DNA of 64,000 nt from Herbaspirillum sp. alder98 (GCF_020179755.1 NZ_JAIUCY010000001.1:930001-994000); one strand, 5' to 3'. Shown: positions 40,188 through 49,564, counted from the first letter of the stretch. Translations and numbers: made by a program. The notes: generated by a model from the letters alone, not told the origin.

Positions 40188-41831
40188 ATGAAATGGTTCT
40201 ATGATCTGAAGATCGCCTCCAAGCTCCTTGCCACCTTCCTGGTGGTCATCATCCTGGTCTCGCTGCTGGGGGTATTTGCGATCTACAAAGTGGGCCAGGT
40301 AAACGGCGCCTCGAGCGACATCGCCACCCGCTTGCTGCCATCGATCCGCACCTTGCAGAACATGGCACTGCTGATGAACCGCATCCGCGGCAGCGACGCG
40401 CAGAACATCCTGCTGACCGACCAGAAACTGATGGAAGCCAACAAGGTCGGCACCGAGAAAATGATCGAACGGCTGATGGGCCAGCAAAAGATTCTCGACG
40501 AGATGAGCACCACCGATGACGAACGCAAGCTCTATGAAGAACTGCGCGTCATCTTTGCCCGCTTCATCGTCATCCACGAAAAGATCTCCAGCCTGTCGAT
40601 GGCCGGCAAGAAGGACGAGGCGCAAGCCGCCAACATCGAATCTTCCGCCGAGTACACCAAGATGTTCGGCAGCGTCGAACGCGCAGTGGTGGCGCGCGAC
40701 GAGCAGGCGGTGCAATCCAACCAGTTGGCCGGCCATACTTATAGCGAAGCGCGCCTGGGCATCGTCGTCATGCTGGTGGTGTGCGTGGTCCTGGCGCTGC
40801 TGCTTTCGCTGTGGCTGGCGCGCATGATCTCGGTGCCGCTGAAGGATGCCGTAGGCGTCGCCCGTCGCATTGCCGACGGCGACCTGGGCGCGCGCATCCA
40901 GGCCACCGGCAAGGATGAAACCGGCCAGCTGATGCATGCGTTGAAGGCGATGAACGAGAGTCTGCACAGCATCGTCGGCGAAGTGCGCCGCGGCACCGAG
41001 AGCATCACCACCGCCTCCGATGAAATCGCCTCCGGCAATCTGGACCTGTCGGCCCGCACCGAGCAGCAGGCGGGCTCGCTGGAAGAGACCGCATCGGCCA
41101 TGGAAGAGATGACCTCGACCGTCAAGCAGAACGCCGACAATGCACGCCGCGCCAACCAGCTGGCCAATTCGGCCTCGAACGTGGCCGTGCAAGGCGGCAT
41201 GGTGGTCGGTGAAGTGGTCGGCACCATGGAAGCCATCAATGCGTCATCGCGCAAGATCGTCGACATCATCAGCGTGATCGACGGCATCGCTTTCCAGACC
41301 AACATCCTGGCCTTGAACGCAGCCGTGGAAGCGGCGCGCGCCGGCGAGCAGGGACGCGGCTTTGCCGTGGTGGCCTCGGAGGTACGCAACCTGGCGCAAC
41401 GCTCGGCCGCCGCCGCCAAGGAAATCAAGCTGCTGATCGACGATTCGGTGGCCAAGGTCGACGACGGCAGCAAGCTGGTGGTCAAGGCCGGCGCGACGAT
41501 GGACGAGGTAGTGGCGAGCGTCAAGAACGTGACCGATATCGTCGCCGAGATCTCGGCGGCCAGTCACGAGCAAAGCACCGGCATCGAAGAAATCAACCGG
41601 GCCATCACGCAGATGGACGAGACCACCCAGCAGAATGCGGCGCTGGTGGAACAGGCCGCCGCTGCGGCGCAATCGTTGCAGCAGCAGGCCGCGCATCTTT
41701 CTCAGGCAGTCAGTATCTTCAAGCTGGAGCGGGGAGCGCAGCCTGGCGTCATCGGCGGTGCGCGCATTGTGCCGAGCCGGCAGCCATTGGCCCGCATCGA
41801 CAGCCGAGACTGGGATCTCGTAGAACACTAG
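40188..41831 (+). CDS. Methyl-accepting chemotaxis protein
   Basis: A 547-residue chemoreceptor. TM1 (about 10-32) and TM2 (about 190-212) flank a four-helix-bundle-type periplasmic ligand domain with a MNRIRGSDAQNILLTD segment typical of Tar/Tsr-like 4HB_MCP domains. A HAMP domain (MISVPLKDAVGVARRIADGD) and methylation helices (EQQAGSLEETASAMEEM) follow, with the conserved hairpin tip IDGIAFQTNILALNAAVEAA. ATG at 40188 has AGGA upstream. The last two bases of the coding region (AG of the TAG stop) belong to a 268-bp inverted-repeat element, so the natural C-terminus may have been altered. The C-terminal DWDLVEH is not a classic NWETF pentapeptide. Confidence 0.93.
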   Translation: MKWFYDLKIASKLLATFLVVIILVSLLGVFAIYKVGQVNGASSDIATRLLPSIRTLQNMALLMNRIRGSDAQNILLTDQKLMEANKVGTEKMIERLMGQQKILDEMSTTDDERKLYEELRVIFARFIVIHEKISSLSMAGKKDEAQAANIESSAEYTKMFGSVERAVVARDEQAVQSNQLAGHTYSEARLGIVVMLVVCVVLALLLSLWLARMISVPLKDAVGVARRIADGDLGARIQATGKDETGQLMHALKAMNESLHSIVGEVRRGTESITTASDEIASGNLDLSARTEQQAGSLEETASAMEEMTSTVKQNADNARRANQLANSASNVAVQGGMVVGEVVGTMEAINASSRKIVDIISVIDGIAFQTNILALNAAVEAARAGEQGRGFAVVASEVRNLAQRSAAAAKEIKLLIDDSVAKVDDGSKLVVKAGATMDEVVASVKNVTDIVAEISAASHEQSTGIEEINRAITQMDETTQQNAALVEQAAAAAQSLQQQAAHLSQAVSIFKLERGAQPGVIGGARIVPSRQPLARIDSRDWDLVEH

Positions 41832-42097
41832 GGCCTGTTCACATTAAATCTGCGAGTGCGAGAGGTCGGCAAGCGTTGTCTGGCTAGGCGTAGCGACGCG
41901 CCGTAGTGGTGCTACGGCAAGGAGCTGCAACAACGGCAGGCGACGCTTGCCGGCCTCTCCCGAAGGGTTGCCCCCAGGCGGCGCGCTGGCTGCGTTGCAC
42001 GGCAAGGCTGGTGGCGCCACCACCAGCCTTGCCGCACGCCTTGCCAGCACGCCGCCTGGGGGCAACGCATCTCGCAGATTTAACGTGAACAGGCCCT
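41830..42097. mobile_element. 268-bp element with 26-bp terminal inverted repeats (MITE-like)
   Basis: The ends at 41830-41855 and 42072-42097 are inverted repeats matching at 25 of 26 bases (outer part AGGGCCTGTTCAC). Inside are nested inverted repeats: TTGCCCCCAGGCGGCG and complement around 41970/42050, GCAAGGCTGGTGG around a central loop near 42002-42032, and CGGCAAGCG/CGCTTGCCG near 41867 and 41948. No transposase ORF fits. This is the shape of a non-autonomous miniature element, or of a composite palindromic insert. No clear target duplication was seen. Confidence 0.7.
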
Positions 42098-42188
42098 GAC
42101 ATTTACGCTTCGGGGGGATAAACGCAAGCCCCCTTTCCGGCTCGCCCGGGTCATAATCCGGGAACGAATACGCTCCCGGAAATAACTC

Positions 42189-43079
42189 ATGATGCAGCAA
42201 TCGGTCAGCACGGCTTCCCCATCGCAATCGTCTTCCCGCCACGGCTGGATTCGGCTGCCGATGCTCTTCCTGATCGGCATTGGCATCCTGGCCGGCTGTG
42301 CCAGCGATCCGCGCCAGCAGGCTGACGCGCTGGGACAACAAGCGGGCCTGGTGCGCGAGCAAATCGCTGCGCCGCCTTTTGTGCTGACGACTTACGTGCG
42401 CATTTCGCGCCACGACCAACCACTCACGGTCTATATCGAAGGCGACGGCCTGGCGTGGCGCAGCCGCTACCAGCCCTCGGACGATCCCACGCCGCGGCAG
42501 GCGTTGGGACTGCGCCTGGCGGCGGCCGACCACAGCGCCAACGTCGTCTACCTGGCGCGCCCCTGTCAGTTCACCGCCATCACGGACGATCCGCGTTGCA
42601 GCGTGGCGTACTGGACCGGCAAGCGTTTTGCGCCAGAGGTGGTGACGGCCATGGATGCCGCCGTGAGCCGCTACGCCGCGCGCGTGCCAGGGCAGCCCGT
42701 CAACCTTGTCGGTTATTCCGGCGGCGGCGCCATTGCCGTACTGGTGGCAGCCCGACGCCAGGATATCGCCACGCTGCGCACGGTGGCCGGCAACCTGGAC
42801 CACGACGCGGTCAATCGCTGGCACCGGGTCACGCCGATGCCAGACTCGCTCAATCCGATAGATGTCGTCGACCGAGTGGCCAGCATTGCCCAGGTTCACT
42901 TCAGCGGCGCCGACGACAGCGTCGTCCCCACCGCCATTGCGCGCAGCTTTGTCGCCAGGGCGGGACCCTGCGCGACCCTGCGCATTGTCGCTGGCCTGTC
43001 GCACGAAGGCGACTGGGCCAGCCAGTGGCCGCAGATGCTGGCGTTCCAGCCTGCCTGCCACAGCGCGTCGAAAAAATAA
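42189..43079 (+). CDS. Alpha/beta-hydrolase lipoprotein
   Basis: A 296-residue exported lipoprotein. A hydrophobic segment with lipobox LAGC (Cys about residue 37) follows an unusually long N-terminal region. The hydrolase fold shows VYIEGDGLAWRS (oxyanion region), nucleophile GYSGGG (Ser about 173), acid Asp in HFSGADDSVVP and His in LSHEGDW. It is probably anchored in the outer membrane facing the periplasm, acting as an esterase or lipase. It follows the inverted-repeat element and is a single-gene unit. Confidence 0.82.
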   Translation: MMQQSVSTASPSQSSSRHGWIRLPMLFLIGIGILAGCASDPRQQADALGQQAGLVREQIAAPPFVLTTYVRISRHDQPLTVYIEGDGLAWRSRYQPSDDPTPRQALGLRLAAADHSANVVYLARPCQFTAITDDPRCSVAYWTGKRFAPEVVTAMDAAVSRYAARVPGQPVNLVGYSGGGAIAVLVAARRQDIATLRTVAGNLDHDAVNRWHRVTPMPDSLNPIDVVDRVASIAQVHFSGADDSVVPTAIARSFVARAGPCATLRIVAGLSHEGDWASQWPQMLAFQPACHSASKK

Positions 43080-43417
43080 CGCAGATAACCAGGCGCCGGT
43101 CTGCACCCGGCCATCCTTGTATTCATGCCGCCAGGGCGATGGACAGTGCTGAAAGTTTTCCCGTGTTGACTGGCTGTTGCTTGTTCATTCGCATTCTTCT
43201 CCCTGAAACCCCGGTCTAAATTTTCCCGGACGGAAGATAACCCATTTTTGAGGCTGTTTTAAGGGCCGGTTTTTACGGGCCTATTTTTTTGATAGCCACC
43301 ATAATGTGGCCTGAAAAATACATCTTTCTGTCTGTATTAGTTTTTAACTGATCAACACCTAATAGATTTGCGATGTCGAGCAATAAACTTCATCTTTGCT
43401 CGAATTGTGCCGACATG
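43080..43417. other. Intergenic region between convergent hydrolase genes
   Basis: No gene recognised. A weak stem around 43264-43281 (GGCC arms, T-rich loop) followed by TATTTTTTT may terminate the upstream hydrolase message. The region is AT-rich from 43200 on. Confidence 0.45.
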
Positions 43418-44344
43418 CTACCTGGCCTCACCTTTACGCGTTGGCGCCACAAACCCATTCTGCTCCAGGAATTGCTTCACCCGCGGTTGCCACACCTCGG
43501 GAAACTTGGCGAACAGCATATGCCCGTCTTCGCCGTGAGGTGGATACAACTCGAACTCCCCTGCACCACCGGCGGCCCGATAGGCGTTGAACCATTCTCG
43601 AGGATAGGTGGGGCCCATCCACTGGTCGTTCTGGGTATATATCCACAAGGTAGGAATCCGCGCGGTCTTGCCGTACTGGCCGAACATCTGTTCCAGCATT
43701 TGCGGCATGCATGGGCGCTGGGGATGCGTCTTGGGATTGCCGCCACCGCCACCGGCGAAGTTGATCGCCGCCGACACGCCCGGAAAATTAAGTGAAGCAA
43801 CCGTAATTGCAGTAGTACCACCAAACGACTGCCCCGCGATCACTGACCGCGCCTGATCGGCATTGGGCAACGCCCGTACCGCCGTAAGTGCCGCCAGCGT
43901 CTGATCTGCAGCGATCTGATATGCCGGTGGATACTGTTTCGAATTGCACGAGCCGCTGTCTTCGATATCCTCCCCGCCGGTCACCCCATAACCGATGCGT
44001 GTGGGCACAGCCACGATGAAGCCCTGCGCGACAAAAAATCGCGCCGCCACGGAAAATCGCGCCCGTCCCACGTTGGCACGCCCCTGCCCGTCCACGGCTC
44101 GCCCATGGTTAAGAACCAGAACCGGCGCCGGGACTGGATTGGCATCGTCGCGCCATACAGTCACCCTGATCGGCTGCTCGATGGCCTTGCCGTAGACATT
44201 GCGTAGCTTCACCGGCACATCGATCTGCTCTTCGATCAGCCTGGCCTGCGCGGTGCCATGCAGGGCCAGCCCGCACAGGACGAGTGCCATGCCATGGGCA
44301 AGCGCCCGCCAGGTCGAGCGCGCATGCGTCATTGTTTTTTTCAT
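43418..44344 (-). CDS. Exported alpha/beta hydrolase (dienelactone-hydrolase-like)
   Basis: A 308-residue secreted hydrolase. The signal peptide ends about GTAQA. The fold shows VLVLNHGRAVD (oxyanion hole), nucleophile elbow GQSFGG, acid Asp in IYTQNDQWMGP and His in GEDGHMLF. The four-Cys content (for example DSGSCNSKQYP and RPCMPQ) suggests disulfides in the periplasm. Start at 44344 or the in-frame ATG 12 bases later; neither has a strong ribosome binding site. The substrate is unknown; similar proteins are annotated as dienelactone hydrolase or acetyl-esterase-like. Confidence 0.85.
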   Translation of the reverse strand: MKKTMTHARSTWRALAHGMALVLCGLALHGTAQARLIEEQIDVPVKLRNVYGKAIEQPIRVTVWRDDANPVPAPVLVLNHGRAVDGQGRANVGRARFSVAARFFVAQGFIVAVPTRIGYGVTGGEDIEDSGSCNSKQYPPAYQIAADQTLAALTAVRALPNADQARSVIAGQSFGGTTAITVASLNFPGVSAAINFAGGGGGNPKTHPQRPCMPQMLEQMFGQYGKTARIPTLWIYTQNDQWMGPTYPREWFNAYRAAGGAGEFELYPPHGEDGHMLFAKFPEVWQPRVKQFLEQNGFVAPTRKGEAR

Positions 44345-44596
44345 GTCGGATTCAGTCAGGAAAGTCAGGAAGATCGATGCACTTGTTATTAATTATCTCC
44401 CGGATCTTCCTGGTTGATCCGCTGCGCGCAAACTCTTTAAGCCGACTGTCGATGACATGACATCGACCGGCGCAATCGCGTCTGTAGCACCATCGCGCTA
44501 TCGACGTATCGTTCCATGCCGACGATCTGTTGATCCTTGCGTCGATACAGGTCGCGCCTTCGTGGAGGTATTGATGGCGCAGGAACAACGCCTTTA

Positions 44597-45235
44597 CTAG
44601 TCACTGGCTTGCGGTGACGGCACCACCGTGCCGAAGCAACCAGGCAGATTGGCCGTTACGTAGGCAATCAATTTCTGCAGGCTTTGGTCCAATGATTCCA
44701 CACCGCTATCGACCACATGGTCGGGATGCTCAGGGGCTTCATAAGGGGCACTGACGCCGGTGAATTCAAGAATTTCGCCGGCCCGCGCCTTCCTGTACAA
44801 GCCCTTTGGATCGCGCGCCTCGCAGGCAGCGATGTCGGCCGCCACATGGATCTCGTGAAAAGCCTTTTTACAGCGCGAGCGCGCTGCGGCCCGGTCTGCG
44901 CGATAGGGTGAAATGAACGCCGTGATGCAGATCAGGCCGGCGTCGGCGAACAGCGCCGCCACCTCGCTGACGCGTCGAATGTTTTCGGTTCGGTCTTCAG
45001 GGCTGAAGCCAAGGTTGGCATTCAATCCGGTGCGGATGTTATCGCCATCCAGCACATAGCAGGAATAGCCCAGGGCGGTCAGGGCATGTTCCAGGGCCAT
45101 GGCCAGACTTGACTTGCCCGATGCCGACAAGCCGGTAAGCCAGAGCACCGCCCCGTCGTGACCGTAGTGGGCACGTCGGTCAGTCGCATTGAGCGCATGC
45201 GCTGTTACGGTCAGATTACGGCCTTCAGGCGACAT
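44597..45235 (-). CDS. cysC: Adenylylsulfate (APS) kinase
   Basis: A 212-residue kinase that phosphorylates APS to PAPS, the universal sulfate donor. Walker A is GLSASGKSS (about 35-43), substrate segments are LDGDNIRTGLNANLGFSPEDR and the active-site loop FISPYR, and EILEFTGVSAPYEAPE is the conserved C-terminal lid. A GGAGG ribosome binding site lies eight bases before the ATG. It has no CysD/CysN partners here and instead ends an operon with a sulfotransferase, so it probably serves sulfation and not cysteine synthesis. Confidence 0.93.
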   Translation of the reverse strand: MSPEGRNLTVTAHALNATDRRAHYGHDGAVLWLTGLSASGKSSLAMALEHALTALGYSCYVLDGDNIRTGLNANLGFSPEDRTENIRRVSEVAALFADAGLICITAFISPYRADRAAARSRCKKAFHEIHVAADIAACEARDPKGLYRKARAGEILEFTGVSAPYEAPEHPDHVVDSGVESLDQSLQKLIAYVTANLPGCFGTVVPSPQASD

Positions 45236-45262
45236 GGCCTCATCCTCCAGAGTTAGCTTCGA

Positions 45263-46108
45263 TCAAACGCCGGACGGGGACGCTGGCGAACTTGCAAGCC
45301 ACCAGTCATCCGGCCCGGTCACTTTTTGAAAACCGTTGAGTGTCATGCCGGCTTCTTTCGGCACGCATAACAGGTTGGCAGAGACGATGTTGGCAAAGAC
45401 GTTATCCGGGTTGCCGGCAAAATTGTTTTCGTTATACAAGCGCGGCAAATGCCAGACCATCTCATAGCCAAGTGCATCGATGAGGGTGATCAATGCAGCC
45501 GACTTTTCGCGTCGGTCATTCTCTACATACAGTAACGGACGATGCTGCATGATCAGTTGGCGCGCCCCGCTCAATACCTCATGCTCCATGCCTTCGACAT
45601 CGATCTTGAGCAGCTTCAGCGATGGCAATTCCAATGCATCGAGCGCCACCACCGGCACCGGCTCTCCCTGCTTTTCGCTGGACAGCGACAGCCCACCGAA
45701 ATTGTTGACGGCCGCGTGATTCAACGCCGGCACGTACAGCTGGCCTGCGGCGGCACCAACGCCTGCGTGATGCGTATGGACATTAAACAAGCTGTTGAGC
45801 GCCACATTGGCACACAGCATCTGAAAAATCACGCGCTGCGGCTCATAGGCATGAACCCGTCCGGCCGGGCCCACCAATTGCGCCAGATGGACAGTGTGCG
45901 CGCCAATGTTAGCCCCGACCTCGACCACCACGTCGCCCGCCCGCACGATCTGGGCAAACAGCACCGCTTCCAGTTCGCTGAATTCGCCATACAGGTCCAG
46001 CGACCGGCCGATATACATATCTTCCCGCAAAAACAATAGCGGACCATGGCGGCATTGTTTGAGAACGGTGGGCGACAAGATGCCGGCAGGTTGTTGCGTC
46101 TCGCTCAT
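45263..46108 (-). CDS. FkbM-family methyltransferase
   Basis: A 281-residue SAM-dependent methyltransferase. It has motif I VVEVGANIGAHTVHLAQLVG (about 70-90), then VHAYEPQRVIFQMLCANVALN and LLKIDVEGMEHEVLSGA, the FkbM signature. FkbM enzymes O-methylate sugars and polyketides, often in surface-glycan loci. ATG at 46108 has AGGAG seven bases upstream; the longer frame to 46345 overlaps the upstream gene and is non-coding. It is third in the sulfotransferase operon (49 bases after the glycosyltransferase, 27 before cysC). Confidence 0.9.
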   Translation of the reverse strand: MSETQQPAGILSPTVLKQCRHGPLLFLREDMYIGRSLDLYGEFSELEAVLFAQIVRAGDVVVEVGANIGAHTVHLAQLVGPAGRVHAYEPQRVIFQMLCANVALNSLFNVHTHHAGVGAAAGQLYVPALNHAAVNNFGGLSLSSEKQGEPVPVVALDALELPSLKLLKIDVEGMEHEVLSGARQLIMQHRPLLYVENDRREKSAALITLIDALGYEMVWHLPRLYNENNFAGNPDNVFANIVSANLLCVPKEAGMTLNGFQKVTGPDDWWLASSPASPSGV

Positions 46109-46157
46109 GCTACAACTCCTAAGAACGGATACGTGGTCGCCAGCGGCGATGTGCGCA

Positions 46158-47336
46158 TCATGTGCTGCCTTCGCGCAATTGGCGCAAGGCGACGGAAACG
46201 GACTCGAGCAATGGTGCCCAGGCGCCTCGCTCGGATTGGCGGAACAGGCGCGTGGCAGGATACCAGGGCGTGTCCTGCCGCTGCAGCAACCAGCGCCAGT
46301 CGGCAACGAAAGGCAACAGCACCCAGGCAGGACAGCCAATCGCACCGGCCAGATGGACCGGCGAAGAGTCCACCGACACCAGCAGATCGAGCAAGCTCAG
46401 AATCGCCGCCGTGTCTTCGAAGTCTGCAATTTCATCGCTCAGCGACACCAGCGCCATGCCTGCCGGAGGGGTGGCGGCCTGCTCCGCTGCCGGCCCCTTC
46501 TGCAGCGCCACGAAGGTAATGCCTTCCTGGGCCAGCGGCGCCATATCGGACAGCGACATTGAACGCTGCGCGTCATTGCCATGCGTGGGCCGGCCGGCCC
46601 ATACCAAGCCCACCAGCGGTCGCGGCAAATCGGCCAGGCGCATGCGCCATTTCTCGACCCTGGCCGGATCGGGGCTCAGATAGTTAGTGCTTCCCGGGAG
46701 GTCACTCAATTGCAAGCCCATGGCCATCGGCAGGCTCATCAACTCGCAATGAACGTCGAAGGCTGGCGGAATCGTGCCGCGCACAATGAGCTCATCGTAG
46801 CCGCTATAACGCTTGGCAAGCCCATGGCTTTCGGCGTTCACTTCCAGGATCACCCTGGCGCCGCTGCGCTCGCGCGCCCACGCCACCATGCGCAAGAACT
46901 GGAAGGTATCGCCATAGCCCTGCTCGTCATGAATCAGCAGGGTCTTGCCCTTGATCGGCTGGCCTTCCCAACGCGCGGTCTGCACATGTCGCTCGATCAT
47001 GACCGTATGCTCGAGCTTGTAACGGAAGCGGTACTCACGCCAGCCGCGGCCGAATTCACCCTGCGACAGCAAGACTTCTGCCAGGTCGAAACGCGTCCCC
47101 ATGTCGCCCGGGACCGTGCGCACGATCATTTCCAGAATCTGTCGCGATTCATCGATCCGGCCTTGTGGCCGCAGCGCCTGGAACAATTGGCGCCACAACG
47201 GGATGGGCCCCGATCCCGACGCCAGCCCCCCACGCAGCACGGCTTCGGCTTCCGCGAAGCGTTGCGCGCCAAGCAGCTCAGCCGCCTGACGCTGGATTGC
47301 CTCGTACTCGGCTAACGTTGGTGTCACGGTGCTCAT
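46158..47336 (-). CDS. TPR-glycosyltransferase (heptosyltransferase-like C-terminal domain)
   Basis: A 392-residue protein with N-terminal tetratricopeptide-like helices (about 1-90), then RFRYKLEHTVMIERHVQTARWEGQPIKGKTLLI and the HDEQGYGDTFQFLRMVAWAR motif. The C-terminal DSSPVHLAGAIGCPAWVLLP matches the GT-B nucleotide-sugar site of GT9-like enzymes. Related TPR/GT9 enzymes transfer sugars to proteins or surface glycans, including autotransporter heptosyltransferases as a functional parallel. Its ATG overlaps the sulfotransferase stop (ATGA), so the two are coupled. The acceptor is unknown. Confidence 0.85.
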   Translation of the reverse strand: MSTVTPTLAEYEAIQRQAAELLGAQRFAEAEAVLRGGLASGSGPIPLWRQLFQALRPQGRIDESRQILEMIVRTVPGDMGTRFDLAEVLLSQGEFGRGWREYRFRYKLEHTVMIERHVQTARWEGQPIKGKTLLIHDEQGYGDTFQFLRMVAWARERSGARVILEVNAESHGLAKRYSGYDELIVRGTIPPAFDVHCELMSLPMAMGLQLSDLPGSTNYLSPDPARVEKWRMRLADLPRPLVGLVWAGRPTHGNDAQRSMSLSDMAPLAQEGITFVALQKGPAAEQAATPPAGMALVSLSDEIADFEDTAAILSLLDLLVSVDSSPVHLAGAIGCPAWVLLPFVADWRWLLQRQDTPWYPATRLFRQSERGAWAPLLESVSVALRQLREGST

Positions 47337-49444
47337 GCCTGTCCCGATGTGTCGGAGCTGGCCGACTGGATCCCGAGCGCCGTCAGCAGCGGCCCGAGAT
47401 ACGCGGCATGACGACGCCAGCGTCCTTTAGAGGTGGTATAGATCGGTTGCCGTACCTGACTGACGCTGGCAGTACGCACCACACGCCGGGTGTGATGGAA
47501 GTCGAGGCAAGCGTCATCCCACGGCAGGCCGACAAAGTTGATCAGGCGCCGCGCCTGCGTCTCAAGGTCATCGACCACACTTTCGTAATCGATTTCGATG
47601 AACCGGTCTGCCGGCAGCACGTTGCGCAGGCTATCCATCAATGCCTGATAGTCGCGATAAAACGCGCCCAGCTCATCCTGGCGATAGGCGAACAGTTGTT
47701 CGCTGGAAAAATTCTTGCTGTAACAGGACAGGCAGGTGTCGACCGGGTCCCGGCGACAGTGAATGATGCGTGCGCCGGAAAGGATCAACGGAATCAAGCC
47801 TGCGTATAAAAAATTGGCCGGCATCTTGTCGACCAGACGCAGCGCGTCGGGCGCCAGGCTGCTAGTCCGGGACAAATAGTCTTCTCCGACGCGCGCAAAA
47901 TCATCGTCATTCCAGCGCGCCAGATCATCCGGAAAGCGCCCCCTCGCCTCGACGGCAAACCGCAACGCGCTCAATTCGCCGGCGCCGGCTATATCGGCGT
48001 GGGAGGCAAGAATCTGCTCTACCAGGGTAGTACCGGAACGCGGCATGCCAATGATGAATACGGGCCGCTCCGACGCCGCCCCGGCATGCTTGAACCTGTC
48101 CGCCAGCGCTGGGGTGAAGCTCGCCGCGATATGACGCATCCATTGACGGGTCTGATTGGCGTCATACACCATGACACTACGCTTGATCGCATTGCCTTGA
48201 TCAAGATGATAAAAAGCACGCTCCGAATTGTCGGTGTCGAGATAGGCCTTGCCCAACGCAAAATGCAGGCCCACCTGATCACTGATGCTCGGCTTGACCG
48301 CCTGCGCCAGCGCGTCCTCCATGAGCGCGATATCAGGATCGCCACTACGATATTTCTTGCTGTCGGTGCGCGCCATCATGACCCGCATCGACCCGGGAAA
48401 CTTTTCCATCGCATGATCAAAGGCGGCAATGGCGGCGTCCTGGTCACCCATTTCCATCAGCAGCGTGGCGCGCGAGACCATGGCCTCTTCCATCACCGTG
48501 CCTGGCAACGTTGCGGCGCGCTCAAAACTTTCCAGCGCCTGCTCATGCTGGTCCAATGCCTGCAATGCGCGGCCCAGCACGTTGTGCGCCCGGGCGCTGT
48601 CAGGCGCCACGCGGACCGCCTCGTGCGCGCAGGTCAGCGCGTCTTGATAACGTTCGGTCTTGATCAGGAGCTGCGCACGCGCGGCCAGTGCTCCCGCATG
48701 TTGCGGGGCAAATGCCATCAGTGAATTGAGGCGCTGCAAGGCGTCGTCATGGCGCAAGCGCGACATCTCGATTTCCGCCAGATTCAGGTAGGCGTCCGCC
48801 AGATGCGGATTGAGTTCGATCGCCATTTCTGCGGCTGCCGCGGCTTCGTCGAAACGCCCCTGCTCGCACAACAGAAAGGCCAGATTACTGTGCGCTTCAG
48901 CGTAGTTGGGATGCAGCGCCAGCGCCTGCCGGTAACTGGCTTGCGCTTCTTCCAGCCGCCCCAGCAACTTGCAGGTATTGGCGAGATTATTGTGGGCTTC
49001 GTGATTGTCGGGTTGCAGGGCGACGACGCGTTGCAGGCATTCCAGGCTGGCATCGAATTTTCCGCTTTCCTGCAGGATGATGCCCAGGTTATTCCAGCCG
49101 GCAGTCATCTGCGGTTCTTGCGCTACGGCGCGGCGAGCGTTTTTCTCGGCCTCTTCCAGCAATCCCCGCTGACGGCAGATTTCGGCAAGATTGCTGCAAT
49201 AGGCCGCCGGCGCTGTCGACAGCATGCACGCCCGGCGCAGGTAGTCGAGGGCCAGATCGGGCTTGTTGTAGGCATGCGCCATCAATCCCAGCAGATGCAA
49301 CGCATCCGGATGATGTGGCACGACCTGCAATACCTGATTAGCGAGCTGTTCAGCCTGCGGCGCCTGCCCGGCATTCCAGTGCGCATAGGCCCGTTTGACC
49401 GCCTCGGGAATCGTGATTTGATTTGCGACCGGGAAATTGTTCAT
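47333..49444 (-). CDS. TPR-repeat sulfotransferase (copy 1)
   Basis: A 703-residue protein. About 12 TPR-like helical pairs fill residues 10-400 (for example NHEAHNNLANTCKLLGRLEEAQASYRQAL). A PAPS-dependent sulfotransferase domain follows: 5'-phosphosulfate loop GMPRSGTTLVEQILASH (about 457) and 3'-phosphate motif CRRDPVDTCLSCYSKNF. The TPR part probably recruits the acceptor. It is first of a four-gene operon with the glycosyltransferase, FkbM and cysC, the last of which supplies PAPS. A TATAAT -10 hexamer lies upstream at 49521-49526. The paralogue at 57170-59278 is similar along its whole length. Confidence 0.92.
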   Translation of the reverse strand: MNNFPVANQITIPEAVKRAYAHWNAGQAPQAEQLANQVLQVVPHHPDALHLLGLMAHAYNKPDLALDYLRRACMLSTAPAAYCSNLAEICRQRGLLEEAEKNARRAVAQEPQMTAGWNNLGIILQESGKFDASLECLQRVVALQPDNHEAHNNLANTCKLLGRLEEAQASYRQALALHPNYAEAHSNLAFLLCEQGRFDEAAAAAEMAIELNPHLADAYLNLAEIEMSRLRHDDALQRLNSLMAFAPQHAGALAARAQLLIKTERYQDALTCAHEAVRVAPDSARAHNVLGRALQALDQHEQALESFERAATLPGTVMEEAMVSRATLLMEMGDQDAAIAAFDHAMEKFPGSMRVMMARTDSKKYRSGDPDIALMEDALAQAVKPSISDQVGLHFALGKAYLDTDNSERAFYHLDQGNAIKRSVMVYDANQTRQWMRHIAASFTPALADRFKHAGAASERPVFIIGMPRSGTTLVEQILASHADIAGAGELSALRFAVEARGRFPDDLARWNDDDFARVGEDYLSRTSSLAPDALRLVDKMPANFLYAGLIPLILSGARIIHCRRDPVDTCLSCYSKNFSSEQLFAYRQDELGAFYRDYQALMDSLRNVLPADRFIEIDYESVVDDLETQARRLINFVGLPWDDACLDFHHTRRVVRTASVSQVRQPIYTTSKGRWRRHAAYLGPLLTALGIQSASSDTSGQA

Positions 49445-49520
49445 CGTCAGGAATTCCGCACAACCAGGACACGCCTGGAATATTTTATTGATGCCATTGG
49501 CGCCAACCAGGGCTGTGCGG

Positions 49521-49526
49521 ATTATA
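49521..49526 (-). promoter_or_regulatory. Candidate -10 element for the sulfation operon
   Basis: The minus strand reads TATAAT, 77 bases upstream of the sulfotransferase ATG. No strong -35 was seen, so confidence is limited. Confidence 0.35.
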
Positions 49527-49537
49527 GAGGCAAACCT

Positions 49538-49564
49538 GCTCCCGCCATCAGTGCCGGCGGGAGC
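49538..49564 (-). terminator. Stem-loop between autotransporter 1 and the sulfation operon
   Basis: A 9-bp stem (GCTCCCGCC and complement) with a 9-base loop, 11 bases after the stop codon of autotransporter 1. It has short T/A runs on both sides (AAAACC, AGGTTTG). It separates the autotransporter message from the downstream operon at least partly. Confidence 0.65.

Noticed and set aside
39965-40204. 79-codon plus-strand ORF upstream of the chemoreceptor, and a 62-codon minus-strand ORF from 40115
   Set aside because: They overlap each other, the plus frame runs into the chemoreceptor start, and neither has a good ribosome binding site. The minus ORF has a fairly protein-like composition, so a conservation check would be cheap.
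44448-44467. GTCGATG-ACATGA-CATCGAC dyad upstream of the exported hydrolase
   Set aside because: A 7-bp-arm dyad in high-GC DNA is weak evidence for an operator; no matching regulator is adjacent.
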